Position numbers and translations under genes: made by a program
NCBI GenBank assembly: GCA_002104935.1
Contig: MCGT01000003.1
Coordinates: 620,001 to 684,000 of the forward strand
Reading direction: 5' to 3'
Origin: Hesseltinella vesiculosa
Lineage: Eukaryota; Mucoromycota; Mucoromycetes; Mucorales; Cunninghamellaceae
Length of the DNA stretch: 64,000 nucleotides
Shown: piece after piece, positions 22,144-33,600 of the stretch
How positions within the stretch are numbered: position 1 is the first letter of the stretch
How the letters are laid out: every line of letters starts with the position of its first letter
Notes under the pieces: generated by a model
The model's input: only the letters and a program-made list of their open reading frames with translations
Databases searched by the model: none
Told to the model about the DNA's origin: nothing

Positions 22144-25100
22144 TCCTACAATATAAAAAAGTATGAGAGATGCTCAGATATTATACGCCCCAAGCACTTA
22201 CATGAATGCCAGAGGGTTATGGCGGGGAGAGTGGGGCGAGGTTGGTGGTGTTCAGGAGGGCGGGTCAACGCAAGCGGCCGAGCGCCGTTGCTGATGGTTT
22301 CGTCGAGGATCCAGAACATGTTGGCAGCGGCGGACACGTCTCGATCCCACACCGTTTGGCAAGTGGTGCAGAACTTCAAAGCAAAGATAGACGACTGATC
22401 TTGCGTGCGCACGGGAGACAGTTGGTCACCACAGGTGCTGCAGTTCTAGTTTGGATCAGCAAATTAGAAATGCCCACCACGCTCATTTTTTGACGTTCTT
22501 ACCTGGCTGGTCCAGAACTCGTTGGTGTGGGCAACCATGCAGAACGCTCGGTGCTGTCGTTCGATCAAGTGCTGTCTGACGTTGTTCGTTCTGCCCACTG
22601 CGTGCCCACGAAAATGTTGGGCATCTCGACCAACCATGGCATCACCGAATGAGATCAGTGGCAGGCCATCCACTGTCTCTTTGGAGCCGTGATACGGTAA
22701 CTTGCTGGCTCGTATGCGGCTAGATTATACATAGAAAAGGAACATGAGATAACGCAAATAGGCCATTTTTTGTATTACGTTGGTTGCTGAGGGGGGTCGA
22801 GGTATTTTTGTTGGAGTGTCAGAAGATGCTGCTCCAATGCTTCAATTTCGCTGTTTATGGCAGCTGTAGCAAGGTCATGCGCTGTACCATATTGATCTAG
22901 TGCGTGGTTCATTTGTCGAGCAAATCGGCGCTGGTCTTCTTCGGGTCGAGTTTCAGGGTGCACACCAAGTGGCTGGTCCAAGGTTATGCGCATCATCTGG
23001 TCCATCAGCTCACCATGTTGTTCGCGCAAGCGCCCCAGATTATCCATTCGAGACTTCGTGTTGTTGTACTCGTCCTTGATTTGCAGCAACCGAGCATGCC
23101 TTCTTCGTTGTGCCTGTCGCTTTCGTTGCTTTCGATTTTTCCTTGTCTTTCGCTTGTCTCGACAGCGTCGGGTGTACTTGCGAGATCCAGTGGTGATGAA
23201 GTTGGCAGCAGTGGCAATTGCTCGTTGCTTGCCTTTGACTAATTCGAAGTTGGAGATCGCATGGTCTGTGTTGTAAAAGGCAAAGGTTGACTCGGAGCAT
23301 ATGAGTTTGTGTTGGACGGTCTGGCGAATGGCAACGGGATCGGCGGTTTTGGTCATGGGCGTATTCGCCTCAATGTCCGCCATAGTCTCGTAGGCATGCA
23401 CTTGCTCAGGCACCGATGGCAGGGGCTGGATCTTGCGACGATTCATATCTCGTTGAATATGCGACTCCTTGCTGGTGGTGCAATACTCTTTCATGGACAT
23501 TCGGCGTACCGCATGAGGTTCATGGCCTCGCCCAAAGGAGGTGGTCATAACTGCGCGCCGACCAGGATCAATACCACAAAGAGTGAAGCCAGCAACGTCT
23601 TGGTTGGCCAGGTCGGGTGTGTGAATGACAGGTGGATCAGGGCCATGGGGTAGGCGGGAAAAGACAACGTGCAGTTGCACTCCATCCGTTCGCATCACAC
23701 CAGAAAAAAAATGACCACGAATCCATGCCCGGCGGAGTGATTCAAAGCTAAAAAAAAAAAAAAAAAAAAAGGTTAGGCCTCTTGCTCGTTTTATTTTCCA
23801 CATTTTCCCTCCTGCATCTATCCATTTACCAGGGGTATCCAAGCTTTTCAAAAGCAAACACTTGCCAAAAGATGTGTAGCTTGCGCAAAAATGGTGGCAA
23901 TCTTGTCACTTGGTCGTTTGGTGATTGCCGAGAGCCTGTGAGTTGTGTGATGTTTTCAGGTGTGATGTCCACGAACCGAGGTTTGGACGAAGGAAGCGGC
24001 AAGAGAGTGAATGAGGGCACTTCGATATCATTTTCATCACCAATTGTTGCACGGTAATGATCATACACGTCGAGTATTGCTCGTAAAATTGGTAGGTGCC
24101 GACCTGGGTCAGCACGCAGTGTCTCTTGGGTAATCGTTGGTAACTGTGGAGGTTTCATCGCCCATAGTTCGTTCTAAACCAGCACCGTAAGAGATATATG
24201 TCGTTCTGGTATTTCCACAGGTAGGGGCTCCATATTTCGGGCAATCATGGCAAAGGTTTGGTAGACGTAATCCTTGATGATACCGAGGATTCTGGAAGGA
24301 GGTTCCTACAAAGAGAAAAATAAAAGTATGGAGGTCAGCCAAATTTGGACATGTCGCTTTTTTTTTCTGCCTGCTTCCTACCTCACCGTCAACAGCAAAG
24401 CGAAATTTCACAAACTTCTTGATTCGGCCTTCAAAGTTCTCCGTAATGTGATTACGGTTTGCAGAAGCCTGAAGCTTACAGGCCATGGACAGCTCGGCGG
24501 TATGACCAGGGGTGTCATATGTAGCGACGTTCAGCAAATCTTGGTTGAATTCATGCCAGTGAGTTAGCACAGTGCCCGGCACACGTTCATCGGACCGTTC
24601 CAGGAATGCATTCAAGTGACCACGTGTCAATTGAGTCATCAAGTAAAGGCCGTTCTGTGTAAACAAAAAAGGCGGGACTTGATCGGAGTGATGGGTGGCA
24701 TAATCCAGCAGGAAAAGCTGCAGCCGTGTCAATGTCCTACGCAGATAATCGGACTTGGCCTTGATGTTGGTGATCAGGACGTTGCGATAGGTTGGTCGGA
24801 CAATGGAATCAAAACTACGGACGCGAGTGTAATCTTCAGAGGCAGGCAGTCGTGATGACATGAATTGCTTCTTGCTTAGCGCTCTGAATGGGCAGGCAGG
24901 GTTGGATGATCGTGAGTGGCCAGGAAGGCCGCAGGTTGGGCATGTTTCAGGCGGGTGTTGATTTTGTGCTGCCTCCCGCAACTGCTCATCGCCAAGACGC
25001 TGGAGAACGTTGATCTCGTTCATCATGTCACTATCAGAGCTTGTTGTGGCAACGATCGCTATCAAAAATAAAAGTTAAATAGCCATGCAAAAGCTGAAAA

Positions 25101-25449
25101 GAAGATGCACTTACGATGTGATGGAGGGATATAAAATGGACATTGTCGAGATCGGCTTGTTTGATGATGCGGGGAGCCACAAGCCTCGCACACGCGTAAT
25201 CCTAGTTATAAAAACCAAGTCAATGCCAATGCCAACGTTGTGCTCTCATTGCATATTACCACCACGGTGCTTACGCACCCACGTTAGCAGGATCATGGCT
25301 TGCTGGCGTGTCAGTAGATGAGTTGTAGCGAAGCGGTCTTCATCACGTGTCAAGTCATTCAGCGTTGCTGTCGGTACATTGATAAGGATCAAAAACCAGC
25401 ATTGCATGATCTTTTTGCTGGCTCCTAACGGTGGATGTTGTTGCTCCAT
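22144..25449 (-). CDS. Fanzor-type RNA-guided nuclease (eukaryotic TnpB homologue)
   Basis: Exons are read leftward: 25449-25260, 25201-25115, 25058-24382, 24305-24219, 24173-23830, 23747-22779, 22719-22503 and 22445-22202. A TGA stop is completed across the last splice (22145-22144). The product is about 938 residues. Two CX2CX4HX7C knuckles lie at C68-C84 and C132-C148. A long helical region follows. The RuvC-like nuclease consists of GIDPGRR (D522), ISFGDAM (810-812), NEFWTSQ (E852), a zinc finger formed by C859/C862/C883/C886, and WDRDVSAAANM (D893). In known Fanzors the canonical RuvC-II glutamate is lost and a shifted glutamate is used, which fits E852. Fanzors cut DNA guided by an RNA made from the element's end. 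Caveat: 24174-24218 is either a 45-nt intron with a weak GTGGAA donor or an in-frame stretch ending in TAG, which would make the copy defective. Confidence 0.82.
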
Positions 25450-25579
25450 GAATACAATAATAAGGCAGCAATGAAGAAATAAAAGAAAAACGAAAAAAGA
25501 GAGAAAAAAAAAAAGCGCGACGCCTTTCCTTCTGCTGGTCCTGCTTTATTTTTTTTTCTCCTTCAAACAACTTTGCTTG
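25450..25579. promoter_or_regulatory. Short divergent interval between Fanzor-type gene and small gene
   Basis: Only 130 bp separate the two divergent start codons. The plus strand is A-rich to 25513, then T-rich from 25548. If both genes are expressed, this must serve as a shared promoter. No terminal inverted repeat was visible here. Confidence 0.4.
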
Positions 25580-25982
25580 ATGTTACAAACCAACTACCCA
25601 TCTGTTCGGCCACCTCTTCCTGGTATTTCTGCAGGTGCAGAACACATCAGAGATATGCTTGACAACCTTCACCATCTTCCTATCAAACAACAACGCTTTG
25701 TATTACGGTCGTTGATTGAAAAATTCCCCATGGAACCACACGTTTGGATATTAGCCATCGAGCTAGAAAAAAACGATAACAAGAACGATGCTGCTCAGGA
25801 CATGTTACTTGATGCCTTGGGGAATCATCCCACAGATGAATACTTGCTTTATTTGCGAGGTAACTTCCAAACCCAATATCACGCATGGCATACCTGTATA
25901 AACCTCAACCTTTTTATTTTCTAGATCATCCGTAGACAAAGTATCAAAAAATAAACTCGTTCCCAAAGAGAAGCACACATAA
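25580..25982 (+). CDS. Small helical protein, hypothetical
   Basis: Exon 1 is 25580-25859 (MLQTNYPSVRPPLPG, ending TDEYLLYLR). Exon 2 begins at one of two tandem acceptors. Use of the AG at 25923-25924 adds only DHP before a stop. Use of the AG at 25934-25935 adds DKVSKNKLVPKEKHT and ends at 25982, for 108 residues. The protein is helical, with a pattern (EPHVWILAIELEKND) that recalls one TPR/HAT-like helical pair but no full repeat array. I recognise no family. It may be a genuine small gene or the truncated 5' end of a longer gene interrupted by accessory DNA. Confidence 0.5.
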
Positions 25983-26189
25983 TTTTAATGAGCGTAGCAT
26001 TGATAGTACTCTGAAGAGCTAAAGCAATTGCCATACACGTACGTGATAGTAAATCCCAACCTGCATTGGCCATACAATCTGAGTTCCTCGTACTTTTTCT
26101 AATCCACTTTGCTTCAACTCATGTACCTCGTTCGCTTCGGCTGCCTATTTTTTTTTTTTTTTAAAAAAGGAAAAGCATTGGTCCATTTA

Positions 26190-27300
26190 CTTGTTGGACT
26201 GCAGGGTGATGGGTAGCTTTACCTCGATATTTGCAGCCTTGGCGGCAGTCATGGTGGCGTTGTTCTCGCTCGGTGGGTCAAGCCAAAGTCACAGGAGCAG
26301 GCGCAGCAGATATTGTAGCATGGTCTTGAGTGATTTCCCAGAAAGAAGGTTTTGAATGTTGGTTTCCAACTTGTTGTTGTAGATGGATCGCAGGTCGCTG
26401 GTCATGATGCCAAGGTCAGGACGACGAGTTGTAACATCCACGTCAGATAGGACCACACTGGGTGGTTGGCTGTTGTGGACGCCTGGGTCTTGCCGAAGGT
26501 TGTTGATAAGAAGAGGTATTGTATGGGGTCAATTGAGAATAAATCGTCCGTCAACGCACGAGTAGGGGGTGGAAGCGCAAAAAAACGTCATTTCTGTCGA
26601 CTCAGACCTGACTCACAAAATAAGGTGAGTCCATCAGCTGGTCTGATATCCATCATACCATTGTACTGTACAAATCAGGACTCTGAGTCGTAGCAAATTT
26701 TAGCAAAGTCGCTTGCACTAAAAATGTCATTCCTTGCCAGTAATTGGTCACTTCACTCATCGCTGTCTTGAATAACCCGGAGAGCTCATTTCTCAGCGCT
26801 AGACCCGGCGTCAGATTGGAAATCACTTGCCAGGATCGATGTCACGCTCTTGTGAACCCAAGGATCTCTTCTTTTATCTTGGTGGTAGGTGGAGTGGAGG
26901 AAGAGGATGGGTCGGTGGACAAGGGGAACGCAGTAGAGCAGGACGCTTGCTCTTTTGATGCAGTTACCCATGGCTTCGGCTAATGTTTCAGAGGACAATG
27001 ATGCAAATGACTCATTTATCGAGCTTTTCCTGACTTGCATGAACGTGTTCTTCTTGCTGTATTTATAAAGGAACCGGGCTTCCAGTGACGGGCATCATCA
27101 ATATACTTCAGCTGACCTTTGGTAGCCGTAAAACATTGTCCAGCTCCATCTTGGTCTTGCTATGGTCATTGGCATTCAACAGTTTCGCCTTGATGTGACG
27201 TTGGAATTCAAGAATGAGGATCTCCTTTGCCTCCGTTTCATCTTTATTGCTTAGCGAAGGTTTTCGATCCGACCATTGCTGAGCACGACGCTTACCCATC
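26190..27300 (-). pseudogene. Multi-frameshift remnant of an unidentified gene
   Basis: Reading leftward, protein-like segments follow one another in different frames with no splice sites between them. Near 27157-27020 is KGQLKYIDDARHWKPGSF, ending in a Ser/Lys-rich KSGKAR. At 27020-26900 comes INESFASLSSETLAEAMGNC. Near 26940-26860 a different frame gives STPPTTKIKEEILGFTRA. At 26835-26660 comes ISNLTPGLALRNELSGLFKT. At 26510-26290 comes SVVLSDVDVTTRRPDLGIM, running to a stop at LLRLLL. The order and composition suggest one ancestral protein of about 300-400 residues broken by small indels. A lysine-rich open frame (27299-27108) lies at the upstream end. I recognise no domain, so its link to the neighbouring Fanzor-type gene is only positional. 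Confidence 0.55.
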
Positions 27301-27987
27301 AGGACGAAAGTACAAGGTGAAATAAATAAAAAGTATAAAAAAACGAGCGAAGTGATGAGTTTTGAATCGACAAGGAAAAAAAGAGGGTTTGACAGTGGGC
27401 AATGACCCTCTGATCGGAATGAAGTATTTTTTTGAAAGCAAGGGCGGAAAGCGTTTGTCCTTTAGCAGAAACGCAATGATATTCTTCAAGTGCCAAATCT
27501 CTTTCCTCAAGTCAATCAAGAGAATCCAGGCTCTGGAAATATGCATGGTGAAAAAGCTTGAATGTGGTCTATTGGCTTTGTCTCCGTTGTCTTTCTATCC
27601 TCACCTCGTGGCATTCATTTCCCCATGCGAATTTGAATGAGGAGTTTCAGAGAATACACGGACAAAAATGTTACACTGGGCTTGGAACCGTCCAATAAAA
27701 TGGATTTTCTGTTTTTGGAATTTTCATCTAACAGCACCCATCCGGGTTCATGTCTCTCTATCCTCACTCAAACCCGGATGCAAAAAAAAAGGGAGGCTGA
27801 AAAAACAATGGAGACAATGAAAACAAAGGGGCGGTCTAGGTCACAAACGTCTGATTCAGAAAGCCTTTTTATTCTTTGTATCCTTATGGACAACCTTGGT
27901 CCTTAGCTTTAAAATAAATCAGATACACTACTCAATACCAGGTGTACTTCATTTCATTATAGAAAAAAAATAAATGGCTGCAAATAA

Positions 27988-28735
27988 ACGATGTGGGAAA
28001 ATAAGATAAAAGTGGGGGGGGGGGATCGTTTCTTTTTGCCTGGCTTAAAACGGCAACGACAGATTGCTTCCTTTTCTTGTTTACTTACTTAGTGCCGGCG
28101 GTGGAGCTGCAGGACAATGAAAAAAAGGTGAGTTGCATTATGCAAATTCCCGCCAACATGCTCCTTGTCAGTTTCAATGCTTTTCACACGTTTAACTTGC
28201 CTGTAGACAGCCGTGACCGAACCCATTAACATGAAATCAAGGCGTACAGCAAGCATCTGTAGTTATCACTTAACCAAAGGGATAGGAATTGCTTGACGAA
28301 ATACAGTAGGATGTGGGGAAAAAAATTGAAAAAAAAGGGGGGGGTACTACTTCTCCCTTTGCTTAAACGGCAACGAAAAAAAGTTTGAATTGAACTAAAT
28401 TTGGTAAAGGAGAATGGAGGATTGTGTAACCGATTTTGACAGTAAAAAGTGTCAGGAAAAAAAAAAAGTTGGCGGCTGCTCTTTGATGAGTCCATTTTGT
28501 GCTACGCCTCCAACGCATGGCTTGCATGTAAACAAGAAAAACAGCAAAGTTTAGCCACTAGCATCGTGTCTTATCTCCATTCATACGGCCTTTGAAAAAA
28601 AGGTGAAGTCATAGACTCGAACAAACATCGATTGCAATGTGTGGTGGTCATTTACCCTGCCAGTTTAATGTTTTTCTCACTCTTTACAATAAAAAAGAAT
28701 GGATGTGGGAAAGAAAAAAATGGGGGGGGGGGGAG
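27988..28735. repeat. Three copies of an A-rich/G-tract module
   Basis: GATGTGGG followed by A-rich sequence and then a G-run of 8-13 bases occurs at about 27990-28024, 28310-28344 and 28702-28733. The first two copies also share a downstream CTTAAA(A)CGGCAACGA about 20-30 bases later. The copies are about 320-390 bp apart in the same orientation. Confidence 0.7.
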
Positions 28736-29939
28736 GGTGAAGAAGTGTCTTCTACTGCGACGTATTCAAAAATGGAAAGTGAGTCAACCCATTTTTTCCT
28801 TTTCCACTCATTTTCACATGATTGAAGAACAATGGAAAGCCTGATGAGTCATGGTTGCCGCAGTTTTTTTTTTTTGAGATAAAGGCGATGATTTCCAATT
28901 CATGTGTTTTTTTTTCTTCGGTCGTTTTTGACTTCGTGGTCGGAAACCTTTGTCCTCCAGGCTGTTCATATGATACTTGCATAGGCTACATTGATGAACG
29001 GCCGCGAGAGATTCTGGAGGTCCTATTATTTGTTGCAAGCATTCATTTGTATGCAGTAGGTAGTAGGGGTGAAGGTGGTAAGCGGGCCTATCGGTGGCCA
29101 TTGCCGGAGACCTTGGATTTAAGCTCGCCTTATGATGTCTCTTGGTAATGAAGGTGATCCGTCAACGTTGATTCCTCAACAGAGGGTGATTCCTCACCGG
29201 GGAGATGACGTTACGTTGTATCCGCAGGGTATGGGGGTTCAGCTGCTGCTGCTCGCAAGCAGGCGGGTGCTAACCCGTGGTCTTCCTGAGGAATTCACGG
29301 CGCGAATTGACTGCATTTAGCGGTAGCATTGGTCGTCTCGGGGGCAATCCCCTTGATGGTAGGCCGGAAAGAAGTGTGGGCCAGGAGGTCACAATGCTAC
29401 AGGTTATTGGTTACAACAACCTGTGAACCTTAAAATCACGAAAGAACAGCACTGGCCATCTATGGGAGCCAAGCTCGTAGTGGTGTATCTGTTCAAGAGG
29501 GACATTTTAGCTGAATGAACAGCACTACCGTTTGCTCTGTAAATGGTGTCACTCCGGCAATAAGGGATAGTCATAGGGACAAAGATGGCTTCCGCTGGGG
29601 AGGATTTCCACCCTCTGAAAAAAAGAAAAAAAAAACCAACTATTCAATAAAAAATGCTTTTACAATAAACACATTCCTCATTGACAATCCTAATCCCCAA
29701 TGAAGAGCAGGCATGGGCTGAGAAAAAAATGACTTTCTTTATTTTTTGATCGTTTCGTTTCTTTTTCCTACAATTAAATGGCAAAGGAAGAAACTTTACC
29801 GAACAAACCGGGAGGGAGATCTCTATTAAAAAAAAATAGAGTGCCGCCATTCACATGGCCAGCGTTTTTTTAACTGCTTTTGTCAAGCTGAGGAGAGCGA
29901 CTTTGAAGCAGGCATAACATTGGAAGAGCTAGACTTTCC

Positions 29940-30290
29940 AAAATGGATGGCCGTGTTTGCTGATGTGATGACGAGCTGTCTCGTGTGCACCAGCCAGGAA
30001 TCAAAGGCAGCGTGGGTATGCTGAATATGGGAACCCATTTTCTTTTGAAAAAAAAAAAAAAAATACGCAAACGTGCACAGCACTTTTGAGTGATAGGATC
30101 GATGTGACATTTTGTATGGGCACGCAAATGCATGAACGATGATGGTGCTGAAAAGATCAGGTCGATTGGTAAAAGTCGCCCAGCCAACTTTGGATGAGCT
30201 TCGTTTTGGCACCTCCGATTCACCAGCTAAAAAAAATGGAAAAGCGGCCGTTTTCGCCATGGGATCCCCAGGCCATTTGATGAAAAAATC
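29940..30290 (+). repeat. Dispersed repeat, copy A
   Basis: This copy shares order and sequence blocks with two copies near 58 kb: an (A/G)GAATC start, an A-run, GAGTGATAGGATCGATGTGA, GGTCGATTGGT, CGCCCAGCCAA, CACCTCCGATTC and an A-run. Copies are clearly diverged. On the minus strand all three retain similar peptide-like stretches (for example GESEV, then GWATFTNRP). Confidence 0.7.
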
Positions 30291-30653
30291 GCTAGGTCAT
30301 GATTGGTGTTTCATTTCATGGTATGGCTGCCCCAGTGGCTCCAATACAAGAGCAGGTGTCTATAGGGTGGTAGCTTATTGTCACGGCCTTCTGTGTGCTC
30401 CTGCTGTTCTTTTTAGTATCCATGGCATACTTGCTTATTATATTAAAAAAAAAGCTTACGAACTAACCTGGGCAAAAATGAAAATGCGCTGGCCAGAGCG
30501 GTCGTACGAAATTGGAAATTCAGAAAGATGCGAAAGCTGTGCAGCAGCTTTGAAAGAGTGAATTGATGTGGAAAATGCCAATTTATTTGGCAAATGGGCC
30601 GTGGATACAAAAGGGAGAAGGTAAATTGTGATAAAAATAGATTGAAGGGTAGA

Positions 30654-33600
30654 CTACAAGGTGGGGGCGCGGTGAGAAGACTGAAGATTGTAAGCTTGTG
30701 ATACGCGTCTTGGGTTACGACCGGAGGAGCCGTCGGCAAAGGCAATGCCAGAAGTCGATGCCTTCAAGGCATACACCAGCTGGATCATTTGGTCTTCATC
30801 ACGGATCAGCTGCATACCATGCTGACGAGCATAGCTTTCCTCAGCACGCAAGATGCTGCGGATCTGGTTCTGGCACTTGTCAAACACCTGGGAGTTTTGT
30901 TGCAAGCCGAGCATCTGAGCATCACCAGCACCGAAACGGTACTTTTCAATCTCATGGCACAATGATGCCAGGTCTAACAACTGGGGCAGGATATCCTACG
31001 AATGGGGAAAAAAGACCGGTGAGTAAACGAGACGCAAGCTCTTTTTTTTCTCGACGATCATGGTTACCTTGCTCTTACTGGCATCACCGTTCTTGGAAAG
31101 AGTGCGTTCAGAAACCATGACAAGGTCTTCGTTAGTGCGGATGCCGAGTTCAAGGAGCAGGATCTGGGCGTCAGGGGAAAGTTTGGATTTGGGATGCACA
31201 GCATCGATGAAACCAATGGCCATAAAGTTGTTGACGGCATTCTCAGTGGCTCCAGTAGACAGGACTTCGCGGTAGACAGTGCGGCGGCCGCTGATGAGAT
31301 GCGCGGCAATCCACTGCGCAAGAATTGGGACAGTCTTGCGAGGCATATAGGGTAAATCGCGCAATGCCGAGAGCGAGCAGGAAGTGATCCAGTAGGCATC
31401 CAAGGTGGGGTATAGGAAGGATGCTTGCAGGCAGATGTGGTTGTACTCGGCATGATCTTCAGGTTTGCTGGCCAGTTTGATGAACAGAGTGCCAGAGTGA
31501 CTTTCTTCTTGCTTCACAGCCAAGAAACCATGCGACAAGAACCAGCCAATCAAGTTATTGAATGTCTACAAATTAGAAAAACGAGATAAGCTAAAGTGTA
31601 AGTGATCTATGGAGAGAACGCTTTACCTCTTCTAAATCCCACGTGTAAATAAATTCGTCCTTGAACAACTGCACCAAAAAGGTGAACTTGGCAAAGAGTT
31701 CATCGCGAGGTAGGACGGTGCTGGCTCCATAAGAGAGGTAGATGACCGACAACATAGCTTCGGGCAAAAAGGTTTCGACGATCTAGGCAGCAGAATTAGA
31801 AAAAAAAAAAAAAGGTAAACTGGGAAAGTGAAAAGCTTGGACAGCTATTTTGCGGTTTTTACCTGATTGGCCATGTAAGAAAGGTACATGACATTATCAG
31901 CGTGGTCCACCACACGCACCAGAGTGTTCTCGCTTGCTCGTCTTCCACCTTCAAAAGTGACATTGGTCTTTGAATCCAACAGTTCCAAAGAATAGGACAC
32001 AATGACATCCGGCTCTTCGTTTTCTAAAGACAGTAGGGAATTGAAAAATCAGAGGCTGCATTGTTAACCTCGTCCCAGTCCTCTTTCGTACCTTGCCAGT
32101 CGATAGACAGGCCCTTGTTGACGATTTGTTGACGAAGCCAAAGAGCATGGCCATGTAGTTTGCACAAGGACACACCGTTTGTCATACGGCCGTGGAGGAT
32201 GATGGAGGCAACCACAGACACTGGGCTGAGAATGGCACTTGCATGTTGCTGCTTTTGGACTTGCTGGGCAATGTCCTTGGCAACTAACGTGTTCTTTTCT
32301 CTGCGGCTCAGATCACTATAAAATAAAAGCGCCAGTATTAGCCCGTTCTTCTTTGGACATTCATACAGCATTTCATTCTTACGTGTGAATGGTGTCCAAG
32401 GATTCGACAATGCCATTGACATCCAATGCTTGGCCAATGCCGACATAGACACGACCATAGCGGCCAACATCAAGTGTAGATTGTTCCTTGGTTTGAGCAC
32501 GCTCGACAACAGAGGCACTGGGACGAAGGAAAGAAGCAGACCGGGTCAGTTTGCTAACAGCGCTGGTGGCAGCAGATGGCGTAGTGAGAGAGGGCTCCAT
32601 ACTGGCTGGCACTGGGTCTTTCGCTTTTTGGTCGAGCACTTGATCGATCAAAACACGCAAATCGGGTACACGTTCAAAGGTGACATGGATGGGGACGATG
32701 GTGATGGGTTTGTTGTTCGTGCTGTTGGTGTTGGAGAAGGAGGCAGATGGCTGGCTAGACAGAGAAGGTGAGGGCGAGGCTGGAGATGATGATAGCCCAG
32801 TGCCATTGGCTGAGGAAGCAAGCTGTTCCACTGCAGCGTCAACAACCATCTCTAAAAGACCATCATCAAACACAGCTTGGATACGGCCAGTACGAGAGCG
32901 AGCGCGTTCAAGGACCATGGACAAAGCACCATGCTCGTTCAATAGAGCTTCAGTGTATGCAGCTGTGATCGCACTGCTGAGAGGCGATCGATGCACGGGG
33001 TCACGTCGAACAAAATAGGCACCAGTAATACGCAAAACGTCTGAAATTGGACCGAGCAAAGCAAGGGCTAATTCACAAGAGAGAGAGAGAGAGAGAGAGA
33101 GAAGATCAGTCTAGCTGTTTCTTAGCCACGTGCTAGAGGGGCCTCTTACCTTCATCACACATCACAGCAGGCACTGGCAAATGGTAGCGCAAGCACACGT
33201 ACCAAACGAGCAGTTGATCCAAAAGAGTCTTCGAAGCTGGGACATACACGACCTTTTTCCCTTGGATTTGCTCCTTTAGCTAAATTTGAAAAAAAAAAAA
33301 AAAAAAAACACGAATGGGAAACAGTTCAGTTTTTTGCAGACTTTCCCCCCTCCTGGATCATCAATGTTGTGCTTACGCGTAACAAGTCTGCATCATCGAG
33401 TCGAACGCTGGAAAACATGCGCTTGAATAGAGCATCCAAAAAGGCGCCGGCAAACCAGACATAGGCTAGTTGAGTACGTTCACGCATGCGCTGCAATATC
33501 TTCAGGGCTTCACCCAACACGGTTTGTTGAGGGACACCTGAGGCATCGATGATCTGGCGGATGCTGGCAACCACACGTTTATCGTTAAGGATGACGATCT

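Larger units (their letters stand above)
27301..30653. other. Gene-poor accessory region with repeats
   Basis: No intact gene is seen in 3.3 kb. There are three copies of an A-rich/G-tract module (27988-28735) and one copy of the dispersed 300-bp repeat (about 29940-30290). Short frames such as plus 29132-29320 and minus 28814-29101 show no consistent exon structure. This looks like decayed mobile-element DNA. Confidence 0.5.

Noticed and set aside
28441..28735. A CRISPR-like array, because similar modules recur
   Set aside because: Only three diverged copies with unequal spacing occur, in a eukaryotic genome, with no spacer-like unique units.
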